Assembly (NCBI GenBank): GCA_012295275.1
Contig: CM022678.1
Location: forward strand, 16,988,665-17,052,664
DNA length: 64,000 nucleotides
Direction: 5' to 3'
From: Chrysomallon squamiferum
Taxonomy: Eukaryota; Mollusca; Gastropoda; Neomphalida; Peltospiridae
Shown: one piece after another, positions 1 to 11,395 of the stretch
Layout: each line of letters starts with the position of its first letter
Position numbering within the stretch: the first letter of the stretch is position 1
Made by a program: the position numbers and the translations under genes
Notes under the pieces: generated by a model
Databases searched by the model: none
Told to the model about the DNA's origin: nothing
What the model saw: only the letters and a program-made list of their open reading frames with translations

Positions 1-36
1 AAAAACAAAATAATAATAATAAAAATAGTAATAATG

Positions 37-68
<32 letters not shown>

Positions 69-139
69 TAATAATAATAATCATAATAATAATAATGATT
101 ATAAATAAATAATGATGATTACTTTAATCATAACTACAA

Positions 140-207
<68 letters not shown>

Positions 208-293
208 TGATAAAAATAATAATAATAACAACAACAATGACAACAAATATTCAAGAAGAGAAAACAAGAAGTAAAACAAAAGCAAGTCATTAC
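1..293. repeat. TAA/ATA microsatellite in intron 6 of gene 1
   Basis: Interrupted (TAA)n and (ATA)n runs, longest at about 141-205, fill the piece of intron visible left of exon 6. The same intron in genes 2, 4 and 5 holds a similar tract. No exon is seen here. Confidence 0.8.
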
Positions 294-694
294 CTGAAAT
301 TCAAGCTGGAAACCCTTCATAAGACTCATATTGTACACATATGTGTGAAAATGTTTAATGTCAACACTTTCATCTTGCTCGCACTCTAGAAGCCGCACGA
401 CGTCGTCCTCGTTGTTTGCATCGTTAGATGTTAGACGTTTATACGCAGTATCGTTTTCGATTTCGGATTCTTCAGCCTCGGTCTGAGGAACGTTTGAAGA
501 CATTCCTGTGCTATTATTAAGACTTGATATCATGCAATCATCTATGTACTCATAATGATGACTATCATTAACATCATCATTTTCATCTTAGGTGATCACT
601 ATGCCATCAGCAGCTGAGGGATCAGATGGATTGCTATGGCAACGGACTCCATCCGTAGCATCTAATGACATGTCGGAACTGCTCTGCCTGGTTG
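294..694 (-). pseudogene. Gene 1 exon 6: acidic juxtamembrane exon with stop
   Basis: A 401-base exon (2 + 133 codons) ending LMKGFQLEFQ at a CAG/GTAATG donor. It contains the YEYIDD motif, an acidic DE-rich stretch and [19 protein letters not shown], which leads into the PTP domain. The codon that is TAT in the sister copies (ITYDEN) is TAA at 588-590. It is five codons shorter than gene 2 through an in-frame loss after the DTAY segment. Confidence 0.75.
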
Positions 695-927
695 CTAAAG
701 TTAACAAGGAATCAATCAAAATTTCTTTCATGATTCCTCGTCACAGTTTAACATTAACTGTTATTATTAAGAGTTTTGTAACTACTAACCTATACGGCAC
801 AACATTAGCGTAAAATACTAAAATTCTTCTCATTCTTTCAAAATACTTAATATCATCATCGCCATAAAATTACTACAGCTAGTACTAGTACTACTATTGC
901 TATTATTATTATTACAATTACTATTAC

Positions 928-990
<63 letters not shown>

Positions 991-1181
991 AGCTGACGCT
1001 GTTGCTGTCTGTTATTGTTGTTTGATGGTGGCGGTGGTGGTGTTGGTAATGTTTTTTGTGGTTTTGTCTTGGTGTGTGGTATGTAGTTGTTGTCTTTTTC
1101 TTGTTCTAGTGTAGTAGTAGTGTTGTTATTGGTATCGTTCCTATCACCACTATTATATCTTAATTAATTAAATTACAAAAC
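695..1181. repeat. Intron 5 of gene 1 with TTA tract
   Basis: Intronic sequence with a (TTA)n run at about 900-990 followed by a GT-rich stretch. The same layout (TTA run, then GGTGGTGG-rich DNA) is seen in intron 5 of genes 2 and 4. No coding signal. Confidence 0.7.
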
Positions 1182-1288
1182 CTGGTTGCATTTCCACGAG
1201 TTCTATCTCGTTAATACGGGCTCGAATTAGGCTTTCATTACGTCGTCGTGCACGTCGCTGTTTGTTTTTAGATCTTTTCTTCCTTTTT
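1182..1288 (-). CDS. Gene 1 exon 5: polybasic juxtamembrane segment
   Basis: A 107-base exon between a TATCTAG acceptor and a CCAG/GTTTTG donor, open throughout and rich in Lys and Arg ([19 protein letters not shown]-like). It follows the membrane helix directly and would act as a stop-transfer or membrane-surface segment on the cytoplasmic side. Size and phase match exon 5 of genes 2 and 4. Confidence 0.65.
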
Positions 1289-1650
1289 CTAGATACAGAA
1301 ATTGAGATATTAATTTATAATCACAATTGTTATTGCTATTATTGTCATCACTGCACTATAGGAATTTTTATTATTATCTTCTTTTTTAATTTTTTCCTTC
1401 TTCTTAAATATTTGTTGTTGTTATTATTATTATTATTATTTTTATTATGTTATTATTATCGTAAACAAAATATTTAACAATATTTTAATGTACCTCATCA
1501 TCATCATTATTACTATTATCATTATCATCATTGCCAATATCATCATCATCGTTGTTGTTGTTATTATTATTATTATTAACCATAGACTAGAATATTTAAT
1601 AATATTCAGCTTGCTGTTGCTGTCATTATTACTGTTCTGAAAATATACAC

Positions 1651-1697
<47 letters not shown>

Positions 1698-1739
1698 TTA
1701 GAAATAAATAAATAAAAATATAAGTAAATAAAATAATAT

Positions 1740-1839
1740 CTCAGTATAAAACACACAACTAGAGAAATAGACAACAAAGTCAAAAAAGCTATCATTCCAT
1801 ACACAGCTGTCAACCAAACGACATCAAAGGAGACATCCA
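1740..1839 (-). CDS. Gene 1 exon 4: transmembrane helix, donor lost
   Basis: A 100-base exon after a TTTTTCCAG acceptor. The segment VVWLTAVYGMIAFLTLLSIS continues LVVCFIL and forms one membrane helix. Sister copies have AG/GTATT at the end; here the sequence is AG/ATATT, so the consensus donor is missing. Without it the frame runs into a TTA microsatellite, giving a poly-leucine tail. Confidence 0.7.
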
Positions 1840-2055
1840 CTGGAAAAAAACAATTAAGAAAAAAAAGTCTTATTGTTAAAATATCAAGTATTACACTACA
1901 AGGATGTAGCGAACCTATCAGAAAATCGCTATGACAACAGCTAACAAATCAGAAAATACGTATCATTTTAGTTAACCAATCCGAAAGTTGCTATCGCCAT
2001 GGTTAACTATCGGAATGGGAACACGCAATATTTGTTTATACTGCTGAATACTTAC

Positions 2056-3245
2056 ATTCGTCGTAACTATCATTTGTAGACAAACTACAGATTCCATTAG
2101 CATCACATACAGCGCAGTTGTCACTGCATCGATTTGAGCACGTCGGTCCATAGAACGACGTTACACATCCGTCTACACACGTTCTGTTGTTTTGATGGCA
2201 TGCACTTCCGAGACAGTTAGCGGGGCATGATTTGTTGCAGTAGATACCATGGTAACCAGAGAGGCAGCCATATAGACATCGTCCTGAAAGCTGATGACAT
2301 GTTCCTTTACAATTCCTAGGACAGAAATCCCTGCAATGTTCTCCCTTTCTTCCGCTGACACAAACTACCCTGCACTCAACGTAATCGGAGATATTTTCAC
2401 ATCGAACACTTCGGCAACCCGAGCCACAAGAATAGTTGCAAAATGTTCCATAAATATTAGATCTGTCGCATCCGTTCTTACATTTCCCGGTTTTACGATC
2501 ACACGTAGAATTCAGACAACGATGAGGACAGTCTTTGTCACAATGGTCTCCGTAATATTTATCAGAAACGCATATTTACACGATGCGTTTTTTCTGTTAC
2601 ATACCTGATGTAGACAGTTCGCGCTGCATTTCTCTGAGCAGTTCATTCCGAAAAATCCAACTTTACAGCCTTCAATACACTGTCCGTTTTTATTACAGGA
2701 ATTGTTTAAACAGTTAGCTGAACAATTAAGCTGTCAAGTTTGACCCCAAAACCTTTCAATACAATTTAAACACTCTGCTGTGTTTTTGTTGCAGACTTTG
2801 TCTTTACAACTGTCTCGACACTTTTCTTCGTGCTGTGGACCGTAAGAACCAGAAAGACATTCACCGATGCAGTTTCCCGTCGTTTTCGTGCAGACTTTTT
2901 GTTTACAATTCTTTGGACAGTCTTTGTCGCACTTTCGACCAAAAAACCCAGAAAAACAGTCACCTATGCAGTCACCTTTGTCGTCGGTGTTATTACAGTG
3001 CTGGTGACAAAGTGGTCCAGATAATCCAGAAGGACAACGTTCACAATAACCCGTCCAGCGGAAACATGTTCTATCCAAGGAGCTGTCACTACAGTTCTCA
3101 TCACAGTAATAACCATGCGTTTTGTTACTGGGACAAAATATTTTACATTTTTCTTTGTAATTTTGTGGATGTTTTGTGATTTCGACAGAACAGGAAATAC
3201 ACGTGTCTCCATCACCATGGTAATAACCTTCAGAACACCCCTCAT
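2056..3245 (-). pseudogene. Gene 1 exon 3: EGF-like repeat exon, broken
   Basis: Starts at the TTTTAG acceptor (3246-3247) with [16 protein letters not shown] and ends at a GAAT/GTAAGT donor. It encodes MEGF/laminin-type modules of the form CxxxCxxxxCxxxxGxCxxCxxGFxGxxC. Relative to gene 2 it has one extra module of about 33 residues (around 2790-2900), in which one cysteine is replaced by His (GPQHEEKC). A Cys codon has become TGA at 2734-2736, and a net four-base loss lies at 2571-2579. After repair in thought the length fits 397 codons, i.e. gene 2 plus one module. Confidence 0.8.
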
Positions 3246-3972
3246 CTAAAAGTAGAATTACTCTCAATAACCTACTGAAAATTAGAGGGTTTGTTTTGTG
3301 TGGAAGCTTATCACATTTGCAGAAATTAAGACAGAAACAGACAGAGTAAATGCGAGGTTTGTGAGAACGTGTAAATGAAATTAGTTATATCAACTTACTG
3401 AAAGTAAAATAGTGTGCCTGTGAATGTATGTATGGAACAAGAACAATCGTTATATTTATTAAAATAAATCAAAAATGTTTATGATTTTGTGACAGTGTTA
3501 TATGTGGTTGTCCTTCTTGTATGAGTACGCTCATTTTTGTATTCATGAAATCGCGAGTTAAAAATAAAAATAACCTGCCCAGTCATGATATTCTACATAG
3601 GTATTCCACCTAATATATGTTTCATACTGGTATACAAAGTACCATGTCTATGTAGCCTATCTTAACGTAGCTGGTAACCTGTGTATACGACCTGCCTAAT
3701 ACATAGCTTTCCTATGTGTGTTGTTGTGTATCCTCTGTATCTCTGCTGAAATCTGTGTACTGTTATGGAATTCTGAATAGTGTATCTAGTCTGCTTGTAT
3801 TCGGCATACATATCCTTCCTTATATACCAGTCTCTATCTGGTATATGTCCTATCTGACATGTATATGATACATTAACATAGCAAATATTCTGTATATCGT
3901 TACTTAACACATGAACTAGTCTGTGTATCTATCCTTCTCCTGTGTTGTTATCTGGAACACTGATAACTTTAC

Positions 3973-4074
3973 CTGTACAAACGTTACAAGTCTTCATACA
4001 GTCCAATTCGTCTTCCGGCGCGCAGTTGTCAGGGGAACAGAACCATGAGTAGTCTTTACATGTGAAATTCTGAA
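3973..4074 (-). pseudogene. Gene 1 duplicate exon 2 with lost acceptor
   Basis: Tandem copy of the ShKT-like exon, with the six cysteines kept (FTCKDYSWFC...DNC...LDCMKTCNVCTG) and an intact GTAAAG donor. The acceptor AG next to 4074 has become AT (base 4075). The nearest new AG, five bases further in, would put the exon in a frame that reads a stop four codons later. The copy is therefore probably not spliced in usefully. Confidence 0.65.
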
Positions 4075-4311
4075 ATGAATTTAAACAAGTTGACAAAACA
4101 TTATATCAAGTACTATTTATTATGAAAAATTATACATACAAACAGACATCATATATATACGTCCACACAAATATACACATTCGAACAAACACATACTGTA
4201 AACACTTGCACAGAAACATAAATATATACATTATGTAGAAATGCACAAATTATATGCACATGCACAAACATGTTTACATACATACTTACATTTATATATA
4301 ATTTATATATA

Positions 4312-4342
<31 letters not shown>

Positions 4343-4913
4343 ATATATAAGTACGCATAGCATATCTAATTATAAAGTTGTGAGAATTATAAATTTATTT
4401 ATTAGTTTTTATATTTATTTATTAGTTTTGTTGTTATTGTTATTATCACTGTTCTTATTTTTAAAGGTGTTTATTATTTTAATTTTTTTTTTTAATTTTG
4501 TTTTTGTTATAGTTGTTGTTTTTCAGGTATCACCGACTTTCAAACAGCGAACTGTTGGAAGGCCATCGAACTCTCTACAATTTAACAATTTAAGGCATTA
4601 AACAAAAACAATATTTATTTCAGGTAATTACAAGTTTAATGAATTTTACGTCAAAGTTCAATGATTAGAAATTTAACAGTTTTTCGTATAACGAAAGAAC
4701 GTGTTCACGAATTCTGAATAGTGTATCTAGAATGCTTGTATTCTGCAAACAAATCCTTCCTTATATATCCGTCTCTATCTGGTATATATCCTATCTGACA
4801 TGTATATAATACATTAACATACCAAATATTCTGTATATCGTTACTTAACACATGAACTGGTCTGTGTATCTATCCTTCTCCTGTGTTGTTATCTGGAACA
4901 CTGATAACTTTAC

Positions 4914-5015
4914 CTGTACAAACGTTACAAGTCTTCATACATTCCATTTCGTCTTCCGGCCCGCAATTGTCAGGGGAACAGAACCAAGAGTTGTCTTTAC
5001 ATGTGAAACTCTTAA
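4914..5015 (-). CDS. Gene 1 exon 2: ShKT-like six-cysteine module
   Basis: A 102-base exon (phase 1 in, phase 1 out) between a good TTCAG acceptor and an ACAG/GTAAAG donor. It encodes SFTCKDNSWFC...DNC...MECMKTCNVCTG. The spacing C-x-D-x4-C-x4-C-x8-C-x3-C-x2-C, with Met two residues before the fourth Cys, resembles the ShKT fold. Here it would be an extracellular domain, not a secreted peptide. It is the better preserved of two tandem copies. Confidence 0.7.
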
Positions 5016-5566
5016 CTGAACCAAAACAAGTTGACAAAACATTATATCAAGTACTATTTATAATGAAAAATTATACATATAAACAAAATCCATATATATA
5101 CATCCACACAAATATACACATTCAAACAAACACATATTGTAAACACTTGCACAGAAACAAATATACATATATATATATATATATATAATGTACTTATGTA
5201 CAAACGGACAAATTATATGCACATACACAAACATGGTTATGTACATACTTGCATTTATACATAATTTATATATAATTAATATATACATACATATATAATA
5301 TATATGTACGCATGTTATGTCTATTTATAAAGTTGTGAGAAATATATATTTATTTATTAGTTTTTTTATTGATTTATTATCTTTGTTGTTATTGTTATTA
5401 TTACTGTTCTTATTTTTGAAGGTGTTTATTTTTTATTATTTATTTGTTTATTTATTTCTTATTTTTCAGCTATCACCCACTTTCGAACAGTGAACAGTTG
5501 GAAGACCATGGAACTCTCCATAATTTAACAACTAAAGGATTAAACTAAAACAGTATTTATTTCAAT

Positions 5567-8269
5567 TTCATTACAAGTTTAAATAATTATTCATCAAAGT
5601 TTTATGATCAGAAATTCAGACTGTCAGTCACTGCGGCGTGTCACGTGTAGTGTAAAGACTGTGGTTTGAATTTCCACCACATTTCATGTAAAGATGTGCA
5701 ATTACCAGGCACAGTGTCGTCTTTTTGTCGTATTTTCAAACTTTCGATTTTTAAACATTTCTACGAATTTCATATTTCTTCTTGTTTTTTTAAATTTTCT
5801 ATAATAAGAGATCCTATGGAGAAAACATTTGAAACAACAACAAATCGTGGTTCACATTAAGGAGGAACACTATAAAAATTGTAAAAGAATTTCGAAAATT
5901 TTGAGATCTATAAATTTGCTATTAAATAATTGAAAGACAGATATATATAAATATAAAGAAAAAAAAGAAAAGAATAAGAAAGAAAAAAGAAAATGGTTTT
6001 ACATAGCTTAGGGCCTCTGCGATGTACCAAAAACGGCAAAGCGCCCCAAATAGTCAGAATAAAGCCTACTGATGGACTCTATTGCCAAAGTTAATGACGT
6101 CTGGTTTACAGTAAAATGATGCGTCCTATATGTGATGACGTCTTATGACTACTTATTTATTGAGATGTTTCGTCATTAATTAAGATTAAATTGGTGTGGG
6201 AGGATTATAAACCTATTACATTTATTTTTACCACTGTTAAATAATTGTATTTGATCTATTATTTGAAGTTCAAGCAGGATTTAGGAAGGATTATTGTACA
6301 CATTAAGAGGATAATATAATGCAAATTTTCATTCGGTGTCAATTTCAATGTGTTTTACTATATTTATAATATTGCTCTTTCTAAAAATATTTTCATGAAA
6401 ACAGTTTGGTTGAATCTGTTTGTACGACGAATGCTTGTAAAATAACCCGATCAGCTTAAAAGTTTGAAACATAACAGGTGATCCATAACGAGCTGGCGGC
6501 TACCCAAGACAGTTCTGACTGAAATCAATCTCTCTGGTTTACAATACGAGATCACGTTCATGTAGTAAGCACGAAGACACAACTAAACATTTTACATTAG
6601 TGCAGTTTTTATTCAGATCGCTGCTCAAATTGAAATTAAATGAAGCGTTGAAAAGTCAGTATAAATATTTCAAACCAGTATGACAGGTTACTAATACAGG
6701 CACTTTGGAATATCTTATACATATATATATATATATTTAGTTGCTATTATTATTATAAAAGAAATACAAATCAAAATAATAAAAATCACAAAAACGATAT
6801 GAAAATTATAAATTATATAAAAATTACAGGAAAAACAAGTAAAAAACTAATTATATTTAAATTATTTAATTTAGTAACACAAATCATGACAAACAAATCA
6901 TGGTTCACACTAAGGAGGAACACAACAAAACTTCTTAAAAAATTTCCAAAATTCTGAGATCTATAAATTTGTTATTAAATAAATGAAAGACAGATATATA
7001 TATAAAGAAAACAAAAAAGAAAAAGAAAAGAAAGAAAAAAAGAAATCACCTTACATAGCTTAGGGCGATCTACCGAAGACGGCAAAGCCCCCCAAATAGT
7101 CAGAATAAAGCCGACTGATGAACTCTAGTGCCAAAGTTAATGAACCGCAGGTTTACAGCAAACGATGCGTCCTATATCTGATGACGTCTTATGACTGACT
7201 AATTGTTTCTTGTGATGTTTCGTCATTAATTAAGATTTAATTTGTGGGGGAGGATTATAATCCTATTACATTTATTTTTACCATTGTGTTAAATAATTGT
7301 ATTTGATCTATTATTATAAGTTCAAGCAGGATACAAATAGCAAAGTGTATACATTAAGTGGATAATATAATGCAAATTATCATGTGGGGCAAAAAAAATA
7401 GAAAACAAATTGAAAGTTATAAACTTTTATTTCAACTCCATAACTGACTTCTTAACTTTCTATACAAATGATTGTGATTAAGTTCATAGTTAACGAATCT
7501 CGAATCGCTACGTTTAACACGACCTTGATTGCAATTTACAAAAATAACTTTTGCTTAAACCAACTAAATTTTATTGTTGTAAGCTTTAAATTATATTTAA
7601 ACGTATATACCTACATAACCTGGGAGAATGTTTTGAGACGGGTGAGTATTTAGACGTTCCTACAAGTGTTTGACAGCGTAGTTGCTTTAAGCTTCATTTC
7701 CACTATATTTAAAATATTGCTCTTTCTAAAAATATGTTTATGAAAACAGTTTGATTGAATCTGTTTGTAGGACGAATGTTTGTAGAATATCCCGATCAGC
7801 TTAAAACTTTGAAACGTAACATTTTACCCAAGACAGTTCTGACTGAAATCAATCTGTCTTGTTCGCAATACGAGATAACATTCACGCAATAAGCACAAAG
7901 ACACGACCTAAAATTTTACATTAGTGTAGTTTTTATTCAGATCGCTGCTCAAGCAGAAACTAAATAAAGAGTTGAAATGTCAGTAAAAATCCAGGATGAC
8001 GGGCTACTAATACAGGCACTATTGTTATTATAAAAGAAATATAAATAAAAATAATAAAATTCAGAAAAAGGATTTAAAAATTATAAATTATATAAAAATT
8101 ACAGGAAAAACAAGTAAAAAACTAATTATATGTAAATTATTTAATTTAGGAACACAAATCATGAGAAATAAATTCTACGGCTATATGTATTTTTTCAGAT
8201 CCTGATGACCGATAATTGTGTTTTCATAATCAGATATACGCATATATAAATATATAGATACTGATATTG

Positions 8270-8302
<33 letters not shown>

Positions 8303-8704
8303 TTTTTAAGTACACTAGGCGCCTTAATATATGTAAGGTATATATACATATATTAAATGGTGTGGAATGTAGATTTTTACTTAACTACCAAGATTACGAT
8401 TTGATTATCTCAATGCAAAGATTTTTTGTCCAAGTTTTGTCATTAGAGTGTCTGGTTATTTTCAACAGAATACAATTTTTTTTTTTAAGGTCAAAGCATT
8501 GAATGTTTCTTACATAGTTCAGAAAGAAACACAAGCAGTCCACAGACACACGCACGCGCACACATACACAAACACAAGCACGAGCGCACACACACAAACA
8601 CAAGGGCATACACGTACGCTCACACACAGTCACACACTTCACATACAAACACAACACACGTGCACAGACTGAAGCACAATTTTAAAGAATTCAAACACAC
8701 TTAC
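5567..8704. repeat. Intron 1 of gene 1: dispersed repeats, tandemly repeated block
   Basis: No exon seen. The intron carries a tRNA-like SINE candidate near 5625-5690 and a repeat with the core AGCTTAGGGC...GTCTTATGAC at about 6000-6180 and again at about 7045-7205, so much of the intron is a divergent direct repeat of about 1 kb. Short TA runs occur at 6718-6736 and 8270-8297, and CA-rich DNA at 8550-8660. The same DNA occurs once, shorter, at 27010-29360. Confidence 0.6.
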
Positions 8705-8768
8705 CTGTCTGCGATAAAACTAACAGTAGAATTATTACCGGGGACATTTTAAATTCAACTTTTGTCAT
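8705..8768 (-). CDS. Gene 1 exon 1: signal peptide
   Basis: The ATG at 8766-8768 opens a 64-base coding segment reading MTKVEFKMSPVIILLLVLSQ and ending in phase 1 at a CAG/GTAAGTG donor. A short polar start followed by a run of I, L and V is a typical signal peptide; a second in-frame Met precedes the hydrophobic core. The same exon recurs at 22315, 29361, 43384 and 61970, which supports the boundaries. Confidence 0.75.
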
Positions 8769-9086
8769 TACGAATCGTTTATATCAATGTTCCTGTAAAT
8801 TCGTGAGCGAGAAAGTTATTCGAGTTTCCAGTATCTATTCTTCTACACGTAACACACTGTCTTAACATGTTAAGATGAAGAAAAATTAAGATAAAACAAA
8901 AAATACTGATATTTTCACACTAAAATTCTAGAACGTCGTGTCGTTCATAGCCGCTTCGGACATATCTGCAGTTTCAGTTTCCTGGTAGGTCACGAGAATA
9001 GCTAAATTCTAAAACTAGACATGTGACCCGTATTTTACACGCTGACTTGTCTATATTTAGAATAGGTGTCCTAGCCACTGGAAATA
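8769..9086 (-). promoter_or_regulatory. 5' flank of gene 1 (candidate promoter)
   Basis: The block directly upstream of exon 1 (AAATTCGTGAGCGAGAAAGT on the plus strand, then a TTAACATGTTAA palindrome) is conserved before exon 1 of every copy. A CTATATTTAG element follows at 9051-9060, about 285 bp upstream of the ATG. The match to the MEF2-type CTA(A/T)4TAG consensus is seen; promoter function is inferred from conservation only. Confidence 0.4.
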
Positions 9087-9807
9087 CAGTGGTATCTTGA
9101 CTTACGAGTTTAATTCATTCCGTGACCGAGCTCGTATATCAATTTGCACGTTTTAAATTAATTGAAATATCATTAGTTTCAACCCACGAAAATTGCCTCA
9201 TATTTTTGTAACGTATTTTTTTAATCAGCAAAATGTATTACATATGACAAATATTGTATGGAAACAAAATAAACGAGAATGTAAAGAAATAAATTGGTTT
9301 TGTAAAGTGTATGTACCTTGGAGATCAGTCAAAGTCTGTTGACGCCTTTGGCTGGGTATACAGCCTTTATCGAATCTTTCTGCTTCAGTATGGTACTACG
9401 CTCGTACTGCCTAGCCAGATGGTCTACATGCACACCTCGCTCATATTTCTCTATGATTTCATGCTTTAATTCAATGAACATCTGATTCTTCTCAGCACTG
9501 TCCTTTGCACTCACTTTCTTACGATTCATGGTCAAATAAAAGAAATTTAGCAAAATGCTCCAGAAAACGCAACCACAAGTCAACATTGATACTTCCACGG
9601 CCGGGTAAGCACATGAAGTAAGCGAGTGAGACACGTGATGCTGGCCGCATCTTGTGTAGTTTCTTCCGCCAATTAACGGCGACGAGTCTGAAGCTGGCTC
9701 GTAACTCGGATTTTGGCTCGAAACTCAAAGCAAGAAATTGACCCAATCCACTGGTCTTAATTCGAAAAACGCCTAAGATGGGTCCTTCGTAAGTCGACGT
9801 ACGACTG
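9087..9807 (-). mobile_element. Tigger/pogo-like DNA transposon, internally deleted, TA-flanked
   Basis: The ends are inverted repeats: CAGTGGTATCTTGACTTACG at the left, and at the right, read on the minus strand, CAGTCGTACGTCGACTTACG. TA lies just outside each end, as expected for Tc1/mariner-pogo insertion. Inside, on the minus strand at about 9335-9529, is an N-terminal fragment starting MNRKKVSAKDSAEK and including ELKHEIIEKYERGVHVDHLA, recognisable as the CENP-B/Tigger N-terminal helix-turn-helix. The DDE catalytic part is absent, so the 721-bp element is non-autonomous. It lies between genes 1 and 2. Confidence 0.8.
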
Positions 9808-10048
9808 TATTTCCTTGGTACGTGCGTAGAAAAGTACATACACTGATTCATAAATGATTACATATATAAGCCTATGTGGGTGTGGGTGTATATGTTTGTG
9901 TGTTGGTGTGTGTGTGTGTGTATAATTTTTGTTTTATCTGCTAAGTAAGGAAGTAATTTTACTGGACTCTTCTGTAGTGATGCAACAATAAACAGTCTGC
10001 AGGCACGTACCCATACACATACATATATATATATCAACACCCACACAC

Positions 10049-10109
<61 letters not shown>

Positions 10110-10640
10110 CATATATACACATACATACATACACATATACACAAGAACATACAGATACACACAGAGAAAGACAGACAGAGAGGAAGAGAGACAGAGTGAG
10201 ATAACGACGCAGAGCTAAACTTACAACTGTATACACCTCTATATGACATACTCCTGTGTATGCAAAAGGAACAGTATGATAAGAAGACCTATGATTTTAA
10301 ATATTTTATTATAACAGCTGTTGATAATGTTATCATTTCTGATTTTAGTATCCCTACCACACAACTCAAACTGTTACTAAAACAGAAAAAAAAAAAAAAA
10401 ATGTGATTGAAAAGTTTTAAAACAATACATCCAGCAGAAACACGCCCAGGCTTTTGCACTCAGTATTACATATAGTTACAAATATTATTCACTGTTAAAA
10501 AGAAAATGTAAACATTTAATTTTATCAGTTTCCATATGTCCTTAATATAAATATAAATAAACTTTTGATCTTTGCAACATTTAAATGTCTTTTATTGTCA
10601 ATGGAACATATTTACAAACAAAAGTAGAACAACTCTACAT
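9808..10640. repeat. Intergenic spacer: CA/GT, TA and GA-rich simple sequence
   Basis: Contains a module TATCTGCTAAGTAAGGAAGTAA (9937-9958 region), CA-rich DNA, a (TA)n run at about 10050-10105 and a GACAGAGAG-rich stretch to 10200. The module-CA-GA order recurs at 30180-30300, 44140-44945, in the 46-49 kb units and at 63600-63992. It therefore marks the boundary between neighbouring genes. Confidence 0.6.
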
Positions 10641-10975
10641 TGTTACATTGTGACGAAACTAACAACAACAATGAAACAATTCTACATTGTGATAAAATAA
10701 ACAAAAAATAACTAAACAACTCTACAGTGTCATGAAACAAAGAAGAAGAGCGAAACAACTCTGTCATGAAACTATCACAAATAATAAAACAACTCTATAT
10801 TGTTATTAAACGAACAGAAATAATGAAACGATTCTACATTGCAATGACACAAACACAATGATAAACAAAACTCTACATTGTCATCAAACAAACAAAAACA
10901 ATGAAACAACTCTATATTCCCATGAAACAAACAACAGTGATAAAATAACTCTACTTTGTGATAATAAGAAAAATG
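10640..10975. repeat. 39-bp minisatellite 3' of gene 2
   Basis: Degenerate repeat built on AATGAAACAACTCTACATTG plus about 19 further bases (GTGATGAAACTAACAAAAA-like). It lies about 420 bp beyond the stop codon of gene 2. Related arrays occupy the same position 3' of gene 4 (30690-31255) and gene 5 (51205-52065), so the array belongs to the family's 3' flank or 3'UTR. Confidence 0.75.
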
Positions 10976-11395
10976 AAGTAGACAATGTGTAGAAAAATAA
11001 TACGTCTAAGTATGTTTTGAATATTTTTTCCACTTGATGTATTTCAAATCATTATTAAATCTGATAAGTTAAAAATGTATATCAGTAGAATGTTTTAAAA
11101 GTTCTCTCAGTAAATAATGGTTTTGCTTTTTTCCTTTCTCATCAGGAAAGTTTCAAATATCCCTGAATTCAGAAATTAATCAAAAATTATATCTTTTCAT
11201 TCTGTATTCCAATAATAGTGATATAATTCTAGTAGTTTCTGTTTCTTTCCAATGAAGATACTTTCTCTTTTATAATTCCTGCCATCTGCATTAGGGGAAT
11301 CTTATTGTTCATAAAAAGAACAAAAATTGAGATTGCAAATTCAGTTTAATTAATTTATTTTTAATTTTCTCTTTCCTGTTTGCTGTCTGTTTCTG

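Larger units (their letters stand above)
3769..5566. repeat. Tandem duplication of about 0.93 kb in intron 2/exon 2 of gene 1
   Basis: Two direct copies, about 3769-4640 and 4708-5566, match through the exon 2 region, a (CATA)n/(TACA)n stretch, a TTATT-rich stretch and a terminal segment beginning CAGGTATCACCGAC or CAGCTATCACCCAC. The duplication produced the second ShKT-like exon. A further copy of the terminal segment lies near 26780-26960 in gene 3. Confidence 0.75.
294..8768 (-). pseudogene. Gene 1: EGF/ShKT receptor-type PTP-like gene, 5' part, disabled
   Basis: Seen: exon 1 8705-8768, exon 2 4914-5015 (with a second, dead copy at 3973-4074), exon 3 2056-3245, exon 4 1740-1839, exon 5 1182-1288, exon 6 294-694. 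The phosphatase exons of this copy would lie left of position 1, since exon 7 sits about 410 bp beyond exon 6 in gene 2. Compared with its sisters it has a Cys-to-stop change in exon 3 (TGA at 2734-2736), a four-base loss in exon 3 near 2571-2579, a Tyr-to-stop change in exon 6 (TAA at 588-590) and loss of the exon 4 donor (GT to AT at 1738-1739). Family role: a type I membrane receptor with a cytoplasmic PTP domain. Four independent lesions make sequencing error an unlikely explanation, so this is read as an unprocessed pseudogene. Confidence 0.8.

Noticed and set aside
2173-2608. Open frames antisense or out of frame over exon 3 copies (also 2294-2608, 2830-3179, 37800-38656 and 58298-59359)
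   Set aside because: Cysteine-rich repeat exons leave open shadow frames; only the frame with the EGF cysteine spacing is collinear between the copies.
5625-5690. tRNA gene (sequence with GTGTAGTGTAAAGAC and GGTTTGAATTTCC)
   Set aside because: Only a degenerate B-box-like motif is seen and no cloverleaf can be folded by eye; kept as a SINE candidate within the intron entries.
10050-10105. Long TA palindrome as a hairpin, terminator or cruciform element
   Set aside because: Simple (TA)n microsatellite in a eukaryotic intergenic region; the copy near 30200 lacks it.
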